NCBI GenBank assembly: GCA_029778515.1
Contig: JAKOQD010000188.1
Location: 1-10,052 of the forward strand
Reading direction: 5' to 3'
DNA length: 10,052 bases
Origin: Actinomycetes bacterium
Lineage (GTDB): Bacteria > Actinomycetota > Actinomycetes > Propionibacteriales > Propionibacteriaceae
Both the position numbers and the translations under genes were made by a program. Positions within the stretch are counted from its first letter, which is position 1. Each line of letters starts with the position of its first letter. Of the stretch, positions 1 through 6,292 are shown one piece after another. The notes beneath the pieces were generated by a model. It was not told the origin of the DNA, made no database searches, and saw only the letters and a list, made by a program, of their open reading frames with translations.

Positions 1-1314
1 GTAACGCTCCCGGTCGTACACCCACGGCGCCCCAGTGGCAGCCCAGCCGCCGCGGACCCGGGTCACCGCGCCGTCCACGTCCAGCACCTTCAGCAGCAGT
101 TCGAGTCGGGCACGCCGGATGTCGACCACCGCCTCCAGCGCAGCCGTCGACAGCGGTGACGACGCACTCGCTAGAGCCTCGATCACCGCCGACGCCTTCG
201 CTTCATCCGGCATCGAAGCCGTCGCGAAGTAGTGCCAGATCTCCCGGTCCTCCGGCGTCGGCAACAACAGCACGTCGGCGCTCGCCACCGCACGACCGGC
301 GCGGCCGACCTGCTGGTAGTAGGCGACCGGCGAGCTGGGCGCACCCAGGTGAATCACGAAACCCAGGTCGGGTTTGTCGAAGCCCATGCCCAAGGCGGAA
401 GTCGCCACCAGCGCTTTGACCCGGTTATCGCGCAGCCGGGCCTCCAGGTCCTCCCGCTCGGCGGGCTCCGTGCGTCCGGTGTAGGCGGCGACCGGGTAGC
501 CATGCTTCGCCAGCAGCGCGGCCAGGTCTTCAGCTTGGGCGACGGTGAGCGTGTAGATGATGCCGCTGCCGCGAAAATCACCGAGGTGCGACACCAGCCA
601 GGCAATGCGCGTCTCCTCGTACGGCAGCTTGAGCACCCCCAACCGGAGCGAACCCCGGGCCAGGCTGCCGCGGACGGTCACCACCTGGTGCCCGCCGTGA
701 CCGAGCTGCTCGCGCACGTCGTCAACCACCCTGGAATTGGCCGTCGCAGTCGTCGCCAGCACCGGGACGTCAGCGCGCAGCTTGTTGAGCAGGTCGCGGA
801 TCCGGCGGTAGTCCGGACGGAAGTCGTGCCCCCAGTCGCTGATGCAGTGCGCTTCGTCCACGACCAGCAGCCCGCAGCGCGCGGCCAGCTCGGGCAACTG
901 GTTTTCCCGGAAGGACGGGTTGTTCAGTCGCTCCGGACTGACCAGCAGCAGATCCACTTCGTCAGCGGCCAACTGGTCGTAGACCTCGCCCCATTCGGTG
1001 GCGTTCGCCGTGTTGATGGTCACCGCCCGGACGCCCGCGCGAGCCGCAGCAGCAACCTGGTCGCGCATCAGCGCCAACAGCGGGGAAACGATCACCGTCG
1101 GGCCAGCGCCGGCCGCCCGGAGCAGCGCCGTGGCGACGAAGTACACCGCGGACTTGCCCCAGCCGGTGCGCTGCACGACCAGCGCCCGCTGGCGGTCTCG
1201 GACCAGGCTTGCGATCGCTTCCAACTGGCCGTCGTGGAACTGCGCGTCCGCGCTGCCCACCAGCCGGCGCAGCACCGCCAGCGCCTCGGCTTCGAAGTCT
1301 CCGATCCCGTCCAT
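1..1314 (-). CDS. RecQ-like ATP-dependent DNA helicase, atypical (3' end beyond window)
   Basis: A superfamily 2 helicase of the RecQ family, predicted to unwind DNA with ATP in repair or recombination. The visible 438 residues hold both RecA-like domains: Walker A TGWGKS at 50-55, DEAH at 153-156, the RecQ aromatic-rich loop with WGHDFRPDY at 161-169, motif III TTATA at 188-192, the motif V region ATSALGMGFDKPD at 304-316, and motif VI QQVGRAGR at 334-341. Walker A has Trp where most RecQ proteins have Gly. After motif VI the chain does not show the four-cysteine zinc site of canonical RecQ; the residues there (PTPEDREIWHYF) resemble an actinobacterial RecQ-like group with its own C-terminal region. 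The ATG at 1314 is preferred because a TAGCCT -10 box lies exactly 6 nt upstream with no Shine-Dalgarno, as in leaderless genes. The frame is open to base 1, so the C-terminus is not visible. Family assignment is firm; the exact substrate is unknown. Confidence 0.93.
   Translation of the reverse strand, partial: MDGIGDFEAEALAVLRRLVGSADAQFHDGQLEAIASLVRDRQRALVVQRTGWGKSAVYFVATALLRAAGAGPTVIVSPLLALMRDQVAAAARAGVRAVTINTANATEWGEVYDQLAADEVDLLLVSPERLNNPSFRENQLPELAARCGLLVVDEAHCISDWGHDFRPDYRRIRDLLNKLRADVPVLATTATANSRVVDDVREQLGHGGHQVVTVRGSLARGSLRLGVLKLPYEETRIAWLVSHLGDFRGSGIIYTLTVAQAEDLAALLAKHGYPVAAYTGRTEPAEREDLEARLRDNRVKALVATSALGMGFDKPDLGFVIHLGAPSSPVAYYQQVGRAGRAVASADVLLLPTPEDREIWHYFATASMPDEAKASAVIEALASASSPLSTAALEAVVDIRRARLELLLKVLDVDGAVTRVRGGWAATGAPWVYDRERY
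807..834. repeat. 28-bp direct repeat, left copy (right copy 7671-7698)
   Basis: Left partner of the identical 28-bp segment in the canonical recQ. It codes for the WGHDFRPDY loop in the atypical helicase. A crossover between the copies would join the two helicase genes and delete the genes between. Confidence 0.85.
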
Positions 1315-1320
1315 TCGAGC

Positions 1321-1343
1321 AGGCTAAGGGGTGGCGCTGACAG
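1321..1343 (-). promoter_or_regulatory. Leaderless promoter with PafBC-like element, RecQ-like helicase
   Basis: On the minus strand CTGTCAGCG (1343-1335) is followed by 8 nt, TAGCCT (1326-1321), 6 nt, and the ATG at 1314. The mycobacterial PafBC (RecA-independent DNA-damage) promoter is TTGTCRGTG-N8-TANNNT; 7 of 9 positions match and the spacing is exact. Mismatches are position 1 (C for T) and position 8 (C for T). Regulation by damage is inferred. Confidence 0.55.
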
Positions 1344-1370
1344 TTTCCCCAGCGGGTTGGGAAAGGTTCC

Positions 1371-1418
1371 GTTCCGCACCCGAGGTCGGCTCTGACCAGG
1401 AGCAGACCGATGCGGAAC
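1371..1418 (-). terminator. Possible hairpin terminator of the spermidine-synthase-like gene
   Basis: gttccgca (1371-1378) and tgcggaac (1411-1418) form a perfect 8-bp inverted repeat. The 32-nt loop holds an inner imperfect stem, tcggctc pairing with gagc and cga across a bulge. It lies 45 bases past the stop codon of the minus-strand membrane gene, and only a short TTT follows on that strand, so it is not a classic U-tailed terminator. It could instead be a structured repeat element. Confidence 0.35.
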
Positions 1419-1460
1419 CGTCCCCGAAGCGACCCTGAGGAACCGTCCGCGAAGCGATCC
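1414..1460. repeat. Two-copy tandem repeat, 22-bp units, 25-bp period
   Basis: The unit ggaaccgtcc-N-cgaagcga-Y-cc occurs at 1414-1435 and again at 1439-1460. The copies agree at 20 of 22 positions, differing at the 11th base (c/g) and the 20th (c/t). The second copy ends three bases before the stop codon of the membrane gene on the minus strand, and the first overlaps the right arm of the hairpin at 1371-1418. It is non-coding and its role is unknown. Confidence 0.8.
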
Positions 1461-1462
1461 GG

Positions 1463-3535
1463 CTACACCGAGACCAGCGCGCCCTTCGTCCGCGGCGTGA
1501 GCAGGAACGCCAGCAGGTAGAGGATGGCCACCATCACCAGCAGGTTGCGGTAGCCGGTGAGCAGGGCGAAGTACTCCAGGCAGCCGCCCAACATCGCGCC
1601 GAGCAGGTTCAGCCCGAACGCCGACCGCGAATCGTCCGAGGCTCCGAAGCGCTTCGAGAACGCCACATTCGCCAGGTAGATCGGCACGAAGGCCAACAGG
1701 ATCGCCACGATCAGCCGCGGCGCGAACGGCAGGGTCAGCAGCCAGTCCGGCTCGACGAAGTAGGTCACCGCCAGCGATGCCGCGATGCCGCCGAAGACGA
1801 CCGGCAGTGGGGGCGTCCGGAATCTTCGGGTCGTCTCGACCGCTGCCAGCACGATCACCAGCACCCCGGCGAACACCAGCGCGTTCACCAGCCAGGTCGT
1901 ACCGAACAGCAGCGCGAACGTCGCGATGTTCTTGGTCTCCAGCAGCATGAACGCCGCACCCATGAAGAACAGGTCGGCATACGTGCGCATCTCCTTGAAC
2001 GGGCCGCCCAGCACTCGCACGGCGATCACCGAGATCAGCAGGATGCCGCCCAGCGTCCACAGGTACAGCGGCGGGATCGGTCCGCCCTGGTAGTAGAGGA
2101 ATGGACGGTCGTCGGTCGCCGGCGCCACCACCAAACCAGCCGGCGAGTAGGGCGTCCCACACGACTGCTTGCTCTCGTCCAGCGCCGCGCTGACCACGGC
2201 CTGGCCGTTGCCTACGAGGTCTACGCAGGGCACGTGTCCGAACGCGGCTTCGGCGGTCCCGGCCAGCCGGTCGATCAGCCAGTCCTCGCGGTAGTAGTTG
2301 TACATCGCAAACGCACCCTCGGGTGTGAGGTGCTCCTTGGCCGCCGTCAATGCCTGCTCGGTGAACAGGAAGCTCTCCAGGCGGATCTGGGACGCGCCGG
2401 TCACCAGGGCCAGCGAGTCGGGCAGGGCGAACAGGATCAGGTCGTACTTGGTATCGGTGGCTTCGAGGTAAGCGCGACCGTCGTTCACGTGCCGGGTCAC
2501 CAGCGGGTTGTCGTAGGGATGGTCGGGATGCTTCTCCATGCCCAGCTGCATGATCCGTGGATCGATGTCCACGGCATCCACGTGCTGCGCGCCCTTGGCC
2601 AGGGTGATCGCGACGTCCGATCCGGAACCGGCGCCGATGATCAGCACGTTGCGCAGCGGGTTGCCCGGCGTCCGCTCGTAGGGCAGGCCGTACTGCGGCT
2701 CCTCCTGCAGCCGTTGGGACGCTGCACGCATGATCTGGTGGGGTACGCCGTTCACCGAGATATCGGTGAGCGGAACACCGGCCGAGGTCAGCTCCTTGGT
2801 CTGCACCTTGTAGTACGGCGACCACGACACCCCGGGCGTAAGCGTCTCGAGAAGCAGTGCGACCACCATCGCTGCACCGGCGACCGCGGCCAGGTAGCGC
2901 TGCCAGCCGCCGATCAACACCACGAACGCGCCGGTCACCAGCACTCCCCAGACCACCGACGGCGCCTGCAGGAACGACAGCAGCGTGAACGAGCCGATCC
3001 CGATCAGCGAGCCGACCAGGTCCCAGCGGTAGGCGGTGAGCGGACGCAGCCGCGCGAAGCAGCGTCCGACCACTTCGGCCGGGCCGGCGAGCACGGTGGC
3101 GACCAGGATGAAGATCAACGGCAGCACCAGCCACGCGGGTGGCCCAGTGGTGCTCAGCGAGGTGAAATAGATGATCTGGTCGCCGGCTCGATCTATGGTC
3201 ACCGGGAAGAGGAAGGTCGCGATCACCAGAACAGCGAGGATCACCGGGGTGGCCGGCAGCACCGACCAGGTGTAGCGGGCGATCAGGAAACCGAGGCCGA
3301 TGCCGAGGAACGAGCCCAGCAACACGAAGTTGGTGAAATAACTCAGATGCACAACGTTGGACCCCAGCCAACGGATCAGCGCGAGTTCCAGGAACAGCAT
3401 CAACGCGCTGCCGAGGATCAGCCGCCGCACCACCGCGTAGTCGGGACGCTCCGGCTCGCGGTCGGCCGGCAGCCGCCAGGAGCGGCGCGGCCGTGACTGG
3501 GAAGTCGTCTTGGTTGCGCGGCCTTCGTCGGCCAT
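1463..3535 (-). CDS. Membrane protein with spermidine-synthase-like (SAM-binding) domain
   Basis: A 690-residue polytopic membrane protein. About six or seven hydrophobic segments (roughly 37-232) precede a soluble Rossmann domain (about 240-480), and about six or seven more follow (roughly 487-681). The soluble part resembles polyamine aminopropyltransferases: nucleotide-binding loop GAGSGSD at 301-307, acidic VDID at 322-325, and NDGRAYL at 351-357. By hand alignment, the catalytic Asp of the family (YDxIxxD) is Ala370 in YDLILFALPDS, though Asp373 is kept, so true spermidine synthesis is doubtful and a methyltransferase-like or other role is possible. The start at 3535 is preferred over an in-frame ATG at 3616 because GGAGGT lies 5 nt upstream and the extra 27 residues look unlike a signal or domain. 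The 60 or so residues before the first membrane segment include a basic patch. Transcribed divergently from the acyltransferase. Substrate not known. Confidence 0.85.
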   Translation of the reverse strand: MADEGRATKTTSQSRPRRSWRLPADREPERPDYAVVRRLILGSALMLFLELALIRWLGSNVVHLSYFTNFVLLGSFLGIGLGFLIARYTWSVLPATPVILAVLVIATFLFPVTIDRAGDQIIYFTSLSTTGPPAWLVLPLIFILVATVLAGPAEVVGRCFARLRPLTAYRWDLVGSLIGIGSFTLLSFLQAPSVVWGVLVTGAFVVLIGGWQRYLAAVAGAAMVVALLLETLTPGVSWSPYYKVQTKELTSAGVPLTDISVNGVPHQIMRAASQRLQEEPQYGLPYERTPGNPLRNVLIIGAGSGSDVAITLAKGAQHVDAVDIDPRIMQLGMEKHPDHPYDNPLVTRHVNDGRAYLEATDTKYDLILFALPDSLALVTGASQIRLESFLFTEQALTAAKEHLTPEGAFAMYNYYREDWLIDRLAGTAEAAFGHVPCVDLVGNGQAVVSAALDESKQSCGTPYSPAGLVVAPATDDRPFLYYQGGPIPPLYLWTLGGILLISVIAVRVLGGPFKEMRTYADLFFMGAAFMLLETKNIATFALLFGTTWLVNALVFAGVLVIVLAAVETTRRFRTPPLPVVFGGIAASLAVTYFVEPDWLLTLPFAPRLIVAILLAFVPIYLANVAFSKRFGASDDSRSAFGLNLLGAMLGGCLEYFALLTGYRNLLVMVAILYLLAFLLTPRTKGALVSV

Positions 3536-3540
3536 TTTGC

Positions 3541-3546
3541 ACCTCC
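3541..3546 (-). promoter_or_regulatory. Ribosome binding site deciding the start at 3535
   Basis: The minus strand reads GGAGGT, then GCAAA, then ATG. This near-consensus site, 5 nt from the ATG at 3535, selects it over the in-frame ATG at 3616, which has no comparable site. Confidence 0.8.
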
Positions 3547-3662
3547 GCCCGAGCCGGCCGCGGGTTCCACGGGCAGGCTGTTTGGTCCTCGAATGACACC
3601 GGCACCCGGACGCCACGCCCGCCGCCGTGCGCTCGACACTAGTGGCGTCGGCGTCCGCCCAC

Positions 3663-3668
3663 TAGGTT
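3663..3668 (+). promoter_or_regulatory. Leaderless -10 box, acyltransferase gene
   Basis: TAGGTT (TANNNT pattern) lies exactly 6 nt before the GTG at 3675, with no Shine-Dalgarno between. This is the arrangement of leaderless transcripts in actinobacteria. The same hexamer with the same spacing precedes the Hsp70-family gene. Confidence 0.55.
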
Positions 3669-3674
3669 CGGGAC

Positions 3675-4262
3675 GTGATCGTGCGTCCGATGCTTGCCCG
3701 CGCCTACTGGGCGCTGTCCCGCTACCGGCTGCAGTCGGAGCCGCCCCCGGACACTTCGGCGGTGCTGATCGGCGCGCCGCACACCTCAAACTGGGACTTC
3801 GTGATCATGCTGGCGATCAGCTGGCAGCACGGTGTCGCGCCACGCTGGCTGGGCAAGCACACCCTGTTCAAGGCACCGTTCGGACGCCTGATGCGCGCGC
3901 TCGGCGGCATCCCCGTGAACCGGGCCAACCCGGGCCGACTGGTGGCCGAGGTGGTCGAGCTCGCCCAGGCCGAGGAGCGGGTGTTCATCGTGGTCACCCC
4001 GGAAGGCACCCGGCATCGAGGCAAGCTCTGGAAGTCCGGCTTCTACCGCATCGCCAGGGACGCGAACCTTCCCCTGGTACTCGGCTACGTCGATTCGGCC
4101 ACCCGGACGGCGGGTCTCGGGCCGACCATGCACCTGAGTGGCGACGTGGTTGCCGACATGGACCAGCTGCGCGCCTTCTACGCCGACAAGCACGGTATTC
4201 GACCGGAGGATTTCACTCCGCCCCGGCTCCGCGAGGAAGGCTCCGCCGAGAGCCCCAAGTAG
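3675..4262 (+). CDS. PlsC-type 1-acylglycerol-3-phosphate acyltransferase family protein
   Basis: A 195-residue lysophospholipid acyltransferase-superfamily protein, expected to move an acyl chain onto a lysophospholipid or related acceptor at the membrane face. The catalytic HX4D box is HTSNWD at 36-41 (His36, Asp41), GGIPVNR at 77-83 is the acceptor-binding block, and PEGTR at 109-113 is the third conserved block. It is shorter than many PlsC proteins (about 240 residues) and shows no clear N-terminal membrane helix, like a known group of small bacterial members. The GTG start at 3675 is chosen for the -10 box 6 nt upstream; an ATG at 3690 would remove only five residues. An 82-bp gap separates it from the reductase gene downstream, which has its own Shine-Dalgarno, so the two may be cotranscribed. 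The exact acceptor cannot be read from sequence. Confidence 0.88.
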   Translation: MIVRPMLARAYWALSRYRLQSEPPPDTSAVLIGAPHTSNWDFVIMLAISWQHGVAPRWLGKHTLFKAPFGRLMRALGGIPVNRANPGRLVAEVVELAQAEERVFIVVTPEGTRHRGKLWKSGFYRIARDANLPLVLGYVDSATRTAGLGPTMHLSGDVVADMDQLRAFYADKHGIRPEDFTPPRLREEGSAESPK

Positions 4263-4330
4263 CGGGCGGAATCCACAGACGGTTGCGCGGTAGCTGGGTA
4301 ATGGGTGGTTGCAGGAACCCGTCCGCAGCT

Positions 4331-4339
4331 GGAGGAAGG
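4331..4339 (+). promoter_or_regulatory. Ribosome binding site of the FMN reductase gene
   Basis: GGAGGAAGG is followed by 5 nt and the ATG at 4345. It sets this start over an in-frame upstream start at 4309, which would add 12 residues with no family resemblance before the N-terminal strand YQVGYFVGS. Confidence 0.75.
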
Positions 4340-4344
4340 CAACC

Positions 4345-4920
4345 ATGGACCAATACCAAGTCGGCTACTTCGTTGGCAGCCTGTCGTCGAAATCGATCAA
4401 TCGGGTGCTCGCGACCGCACTGATCAAGCTGGCGCCGGCCGAGCTCTCCTTCACCGAGATCGAGATCGGCAATCTGCCGCTGTACAGCCCCGATTTCGAC
4501 GCTGACTACCCGCCCGAAGGACGCGCGCTGAAGGATGCGATCGCCAGCACCGACGCGGTGCTCTTCGTCACCCCCGAATACAACCGTTCGATCCCGGGCG
4601 CGCTGAAGAACGCCATCGACTGGGCCTCGCGGCCGTGGGGTGAGAACTCGTTCAACCACATCCCGGCGGCCGTGATCGGCGCGTCGCCCGGAGCCATCGG
4701 CACTGCGCTCGCCCAGCAGTCGCTGCGCGGCGTCCTGAGCTACTGCAACGCCCGCCAGATGACCGCACCGGAGGCGTACCTCAAGTACGACCCCGAGATC
4801 TTCTCAGCCGACGGCGAAGTGCACGACGAATCGGTGAAGCAGTTCCTCACCGACTTCATGGGCTACTTCCACGTCCACCTGTCCCGCGTACTGACCGTCC
4901 TGCCGCGGTCGACGACCTGA
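4345..4920 (+). CDS. NADPH-dependent FMN reductase family protein
   Basis: A 191-residue flavodoxin-fold oxidoreductase of the family that includes chromate reductase ChrR/YieF and related quinone and azo reductases. It should bind FMN and use NAD(P)H to reduce quinones, FMN or soluble electrophiles in the cytoplasm. GSLSSKSINR at 11-20 is the FMN phosphate loop, and the hallmark PEYN (77-80) leads into GALKNAIDW (85-93). Length is normal for the family. It follows the acyltransferase gene on the same strand after 82 bp and ends only 3 bp from the stop of the convergent peptidoglycan-binding protein gene. I see no clear promoter in the upstream gap. The physiological substrate is undetermined, and ChrR is a family name rather than a confirmed function here. 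Confidence 0.9.
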   Translation: MDQYQVGYFVGSLSSKSINRVLATALIKLAPAELSFTEIEIGNLPLYSPDFDADYPPEGRALKDAIASTDAVLFVTPEYNRSIPGALKNAIDWASRPWGENSFNHIPAAVIGASPGAIGTALAQQSLRGVLSYCNARQMTAPEAYLKYDPEIFSADGEVHDESVKQFLTDFMGYFHVHLSRVLTVLPRSTT

Positions 4921-4923
4921 CGG

Positions 4924-5754
4924 TTAGCCGTAGGCGGGCACCACCAGCGCCCACCAGGTCATCGGACCGACGATCGCGTCGGTGGTGGGCAGGAACTTGT
5001 CCTGGAAAGCGCGGACGGCCGACTCGGTCTTCGGGCCGAACAGGCCGTCAGTAGTTAGGTCAGGTAGTAGCCACTGCACCGCCCGGACGGCTTCGCCGCT
5101 GTCCCCCGGCGACACCGTGAGCGCCAGTTCCGGCCAGTCGAGCTGACCGCAGGTGGTGCTGATCTCGGTGGCCCGAAGTCCGAGTTGGAAGAACTTCATC
5201 GCCTCTCCGCTGAGCGGGCCGTAGCTCCCGTCCGCGACGATCGATGCGCCATGCGCTCGCAGCAGGTGTTGGACCGAACGGACTCGCCAGTTGCTCTCCT
5301 GCGTTGCGCCGACCTTCACCAGGGGCCACGGGCCGTCCTCGGTAGTGGCGAACGACCAGGTCTCCGGCCCGACCGCGCCGTCGCGAGTGAGGCCCCAGTT
5401 GTACTGGAAGCCCTCCACCCGTTCCTTGGTCTCGGGGCCGAACACCCCGTCCACGTCCAGCGGCCCGTCCCAGGGCGGGGTGGCCAGGCCCCCAACCTGC
5501 AGGGCCAGGACTGCGTCGCCGGTGCTGCCGATGCTGATCGTCTTAACCAGCTTGGGCCAGGTCTTGGGGCCCACCACACCATCCGTGGTCAGGCCGGACG
5601 CCGCTTGCAGAGCTTTGACCGCCTTCACGGTGGCCGGGCCGTACGCGCCGTCCACGTTGAGCTGATGGCCATGCGCCCGCAACAGGTACTGGATCGCAGA
5701 CACCCGCTCGGAGGTTTCACCGGACGATACCGTCGTCCAAGGGAACAGGTTCAT
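4924..5754 (-). CDS. Protein of four peptidoglycan-binding-like (PG_binding_1) repeats
   Basis: A 276-residue protein made of four copies of the short three-helix repeat typical of peptidoglycan_binding_1 domains, at about 12-71, 74-140, 146-212 and 215-272. Each copy carries the signature DG-x-(Y/F)-GP (repeat 1 DGAYGP 35-40, repeat 2 DGVFGP 102-107, repeat 3 DGSYGP 175-180, repeat 4 DGLFGP 236-241). Most have a second DG-x-VGP-x-TW block, for example at 58-66 and 125-133; repeats 3 and 4 are more diverged there. No catalytic domain is fused and no signal peptide or membrane segment is visible after the start MNLFPWTTVS. The ATG at 5754 is supported by AAGGAG 6 nt upstream; an open extension to 6249 is rejected because it has no domain and runs through the neighbouring remnant. 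Cell-wall binding is inferred from the family, and how it would leave the cell is unclear. Confidence 0.87.
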   Translation of the reverse strand: MNLFPWTTVSSGETSERVSAIQYLLRAHGHQLNVDGAYGPATVKAVKALQAASGLTTDGVVGPKTWPKLVKTISIGSTGDAVLALQVGGLATPPWDGPLDVDGVFGPETKERVEGFQYNWGLTRDGAVGPETWSFATTEDGPWPLVKVGATQESNWRVRSVQHLLRAHGASIVADGSYGPLSGEAMKFFQLGLRATEISTTCGQLDWPELALTVSPGDSGEAVRAVQWLLPDLTTDGLFGPKTESAVRAFQDKFLPTTDAIVGPMTWWALVVPAYG

Positions 5755-5760
5755 CGAACG

Positions 5761-5766
5761 CTCCTT
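5761..5766 (-). promoter_or_regulatory. Ribosome binding site of the peptidoglycan-binding repeat protein
   Basis: The minus strand reads AAGGAG, 6 nt, then ATG at 5754. This fixes the short 276-residue form over the 441-residue open frame. Confidence 0.75.
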
Positions 5767-5796
5767 CCGGCGCCGCGACGATGCGTCCGCCTGCGC

Positions 5797-5826
5797 CCAG
5801 TATCGACCCTCAGTTGGCTGCCGGAC
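5797..5826 (-). promoter_or_regulatory. Possible promoter of the peptidoglycan-binding repeat protein
   Basis: On the minus strand a GATACT -10-like hexamer lies about 40 nt before the start codon. CTGTCC, a weak -35-like hexamer, lies about 18 nt further upstream. The -35 match to TTGACA is poor, so this is a tentative call. Confidence 0.3.
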
Positions 5827-5958
5827 AGTGCTGGAGTTCCCCATTGAGCTACGGCCAGCGAAGGGGGATGCCGGACGGCGATCCACGAGGATGAGTACAC
5901 GAATGGTCCATAGTGCTGAGGCCCCAGGATCTCGACGGCCCCCGAACTGCGGCTCAGA

Positions 5959-6207
5959 ATGTTCGATATGGCGCGGTCGGTGTCTGGGGGGACCGCGATT
6001 CGCACACCCGACCAGCTGCTGCGGGTCTTCGTCTCGTCCACGCTCGGCGAACTCGCGCCGGAGATCTTCGACGCGGCCCAGGCTCGTGGCCGCGAACTCA
6101 CTACAAAGGAGGCGGTCGCGCTGGCACTGTCCACCGAACAGTCGGCCAAGGTGACCGAACTGAAGCCCGGGCGCCCCGCCTTCCCCGAGGTCGCTGTGGC
6201 CTCGTGA
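5959..6207 (+). pseudogene. Remnant of a DUF4062/STAND-type ATPase regulator (internal deletion)
   Basis: An 82-codon ORF whose two halves look like opposite ends of one large protein. Residues 14-34 (IRTPDQLLRVFVSSTLGELAP) match the opening of DUF4062 domains, which in actinobacteria often start large ATPase regulators. Residues 37-58 (FDAAQARGRELTTKEAVALAL) resemble the C-terminal helices that end LuxR/AfsR-type STAND ATPases. The middle of both domains and the whole NTPase core are missing, with the likely junction near residues 33-37 (about 6055-6070). The frame stays open, so the deletion was in frame or the ORF is a tiny surviving gene. There is no Shine-Dalgarno or leaderless -10 before either ATG (5959 or 5968), which favours a dead remnant. 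The matches come from memory of these families, not a search. Confidence 0.6.
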
Positions 6208-6266
6208 GCCACCAGGACGATGGCCGAGCCTGCGAGCTGCGCAACCCAACCCAGGATGGCTGAGTC

Positions 6267-6292
6267 TGACGAAGCCTCAGGGCCCTTCGTCA
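6267..6292 (-). terminator. Hairpin across the recQ stop codon, possible terminator
   Basis: tgacgaag (6267-6274) and cttcgtca (6285-6292) form a perfect 8-bp inverted repeat around a 10-nt loop that holds the recQ TGA. No U-tract follows on either strand. It lies between the convergent ends of recQ and the remnant ORF, so it could act in both directions as a U-less terminator of the kind proposed for actinobacteria. Confidence 0.4.

Noticed and set aside
232..1395. 387-codon plus-strand open frame opposite the atypical helicase
   Set aside because: It is antisense to intact helicase motifs and shows no domain or hydrophobic pattern of its own. The long plus-strand frame at 6676-8286 opposite recQ is rejected for the same reason.
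2234..3496. 420-codon plus-strand open frame opposite the membrane gene
   Set aside because: Composition is His/Gln/Arg-rich as expected for the complement of hydrophobic codons. The opposite strand has a full membrane protein with a good ribosome binding site.
1092..3605. Long 837-codon open frame on the minus strand across the membrane gene and helicase start
   Set aside because: It is a shadow frame in GC-rich DNA: no domain is seen, it is rich in Arg, Ala and Gly, and it overlaps two well-supported genes in other frames.
3645..3668. Possible PafBC-like element before the acyltransferase gene
   Set aside because: Only 6 of 9 positions match and the spacer to TAGGTT is 9 nt, not 8. In GC-rich DNA this is weak, and an acyltransferase is not an expected damage gene.
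4920..4931. Small inverted repeat acgg-ttag-ccgt at the convergent ends of the reductase and peptidoglycan-binding genes
   Set aside because: A 4-bp stem is too short to call a terminator; such repeats are expected by chance.
5800..5862. tRNA-like stretch on the minus strand (GTAGCTCAATGG followed by GGGTCGATACT)
   Set aside because: The first part looks like a tRNA D-arm, but the D-stem does not close, no anticodon stem forms, and the T-stem arms do not pair.
5755..6249. N-terminal extension of the peptidoglycan-binding protein to 441 residues
   Set aside because: The extension has no domain and crosses the DUF4062-like remnant. The ATG at 5754 has a strong AAGGAG site.
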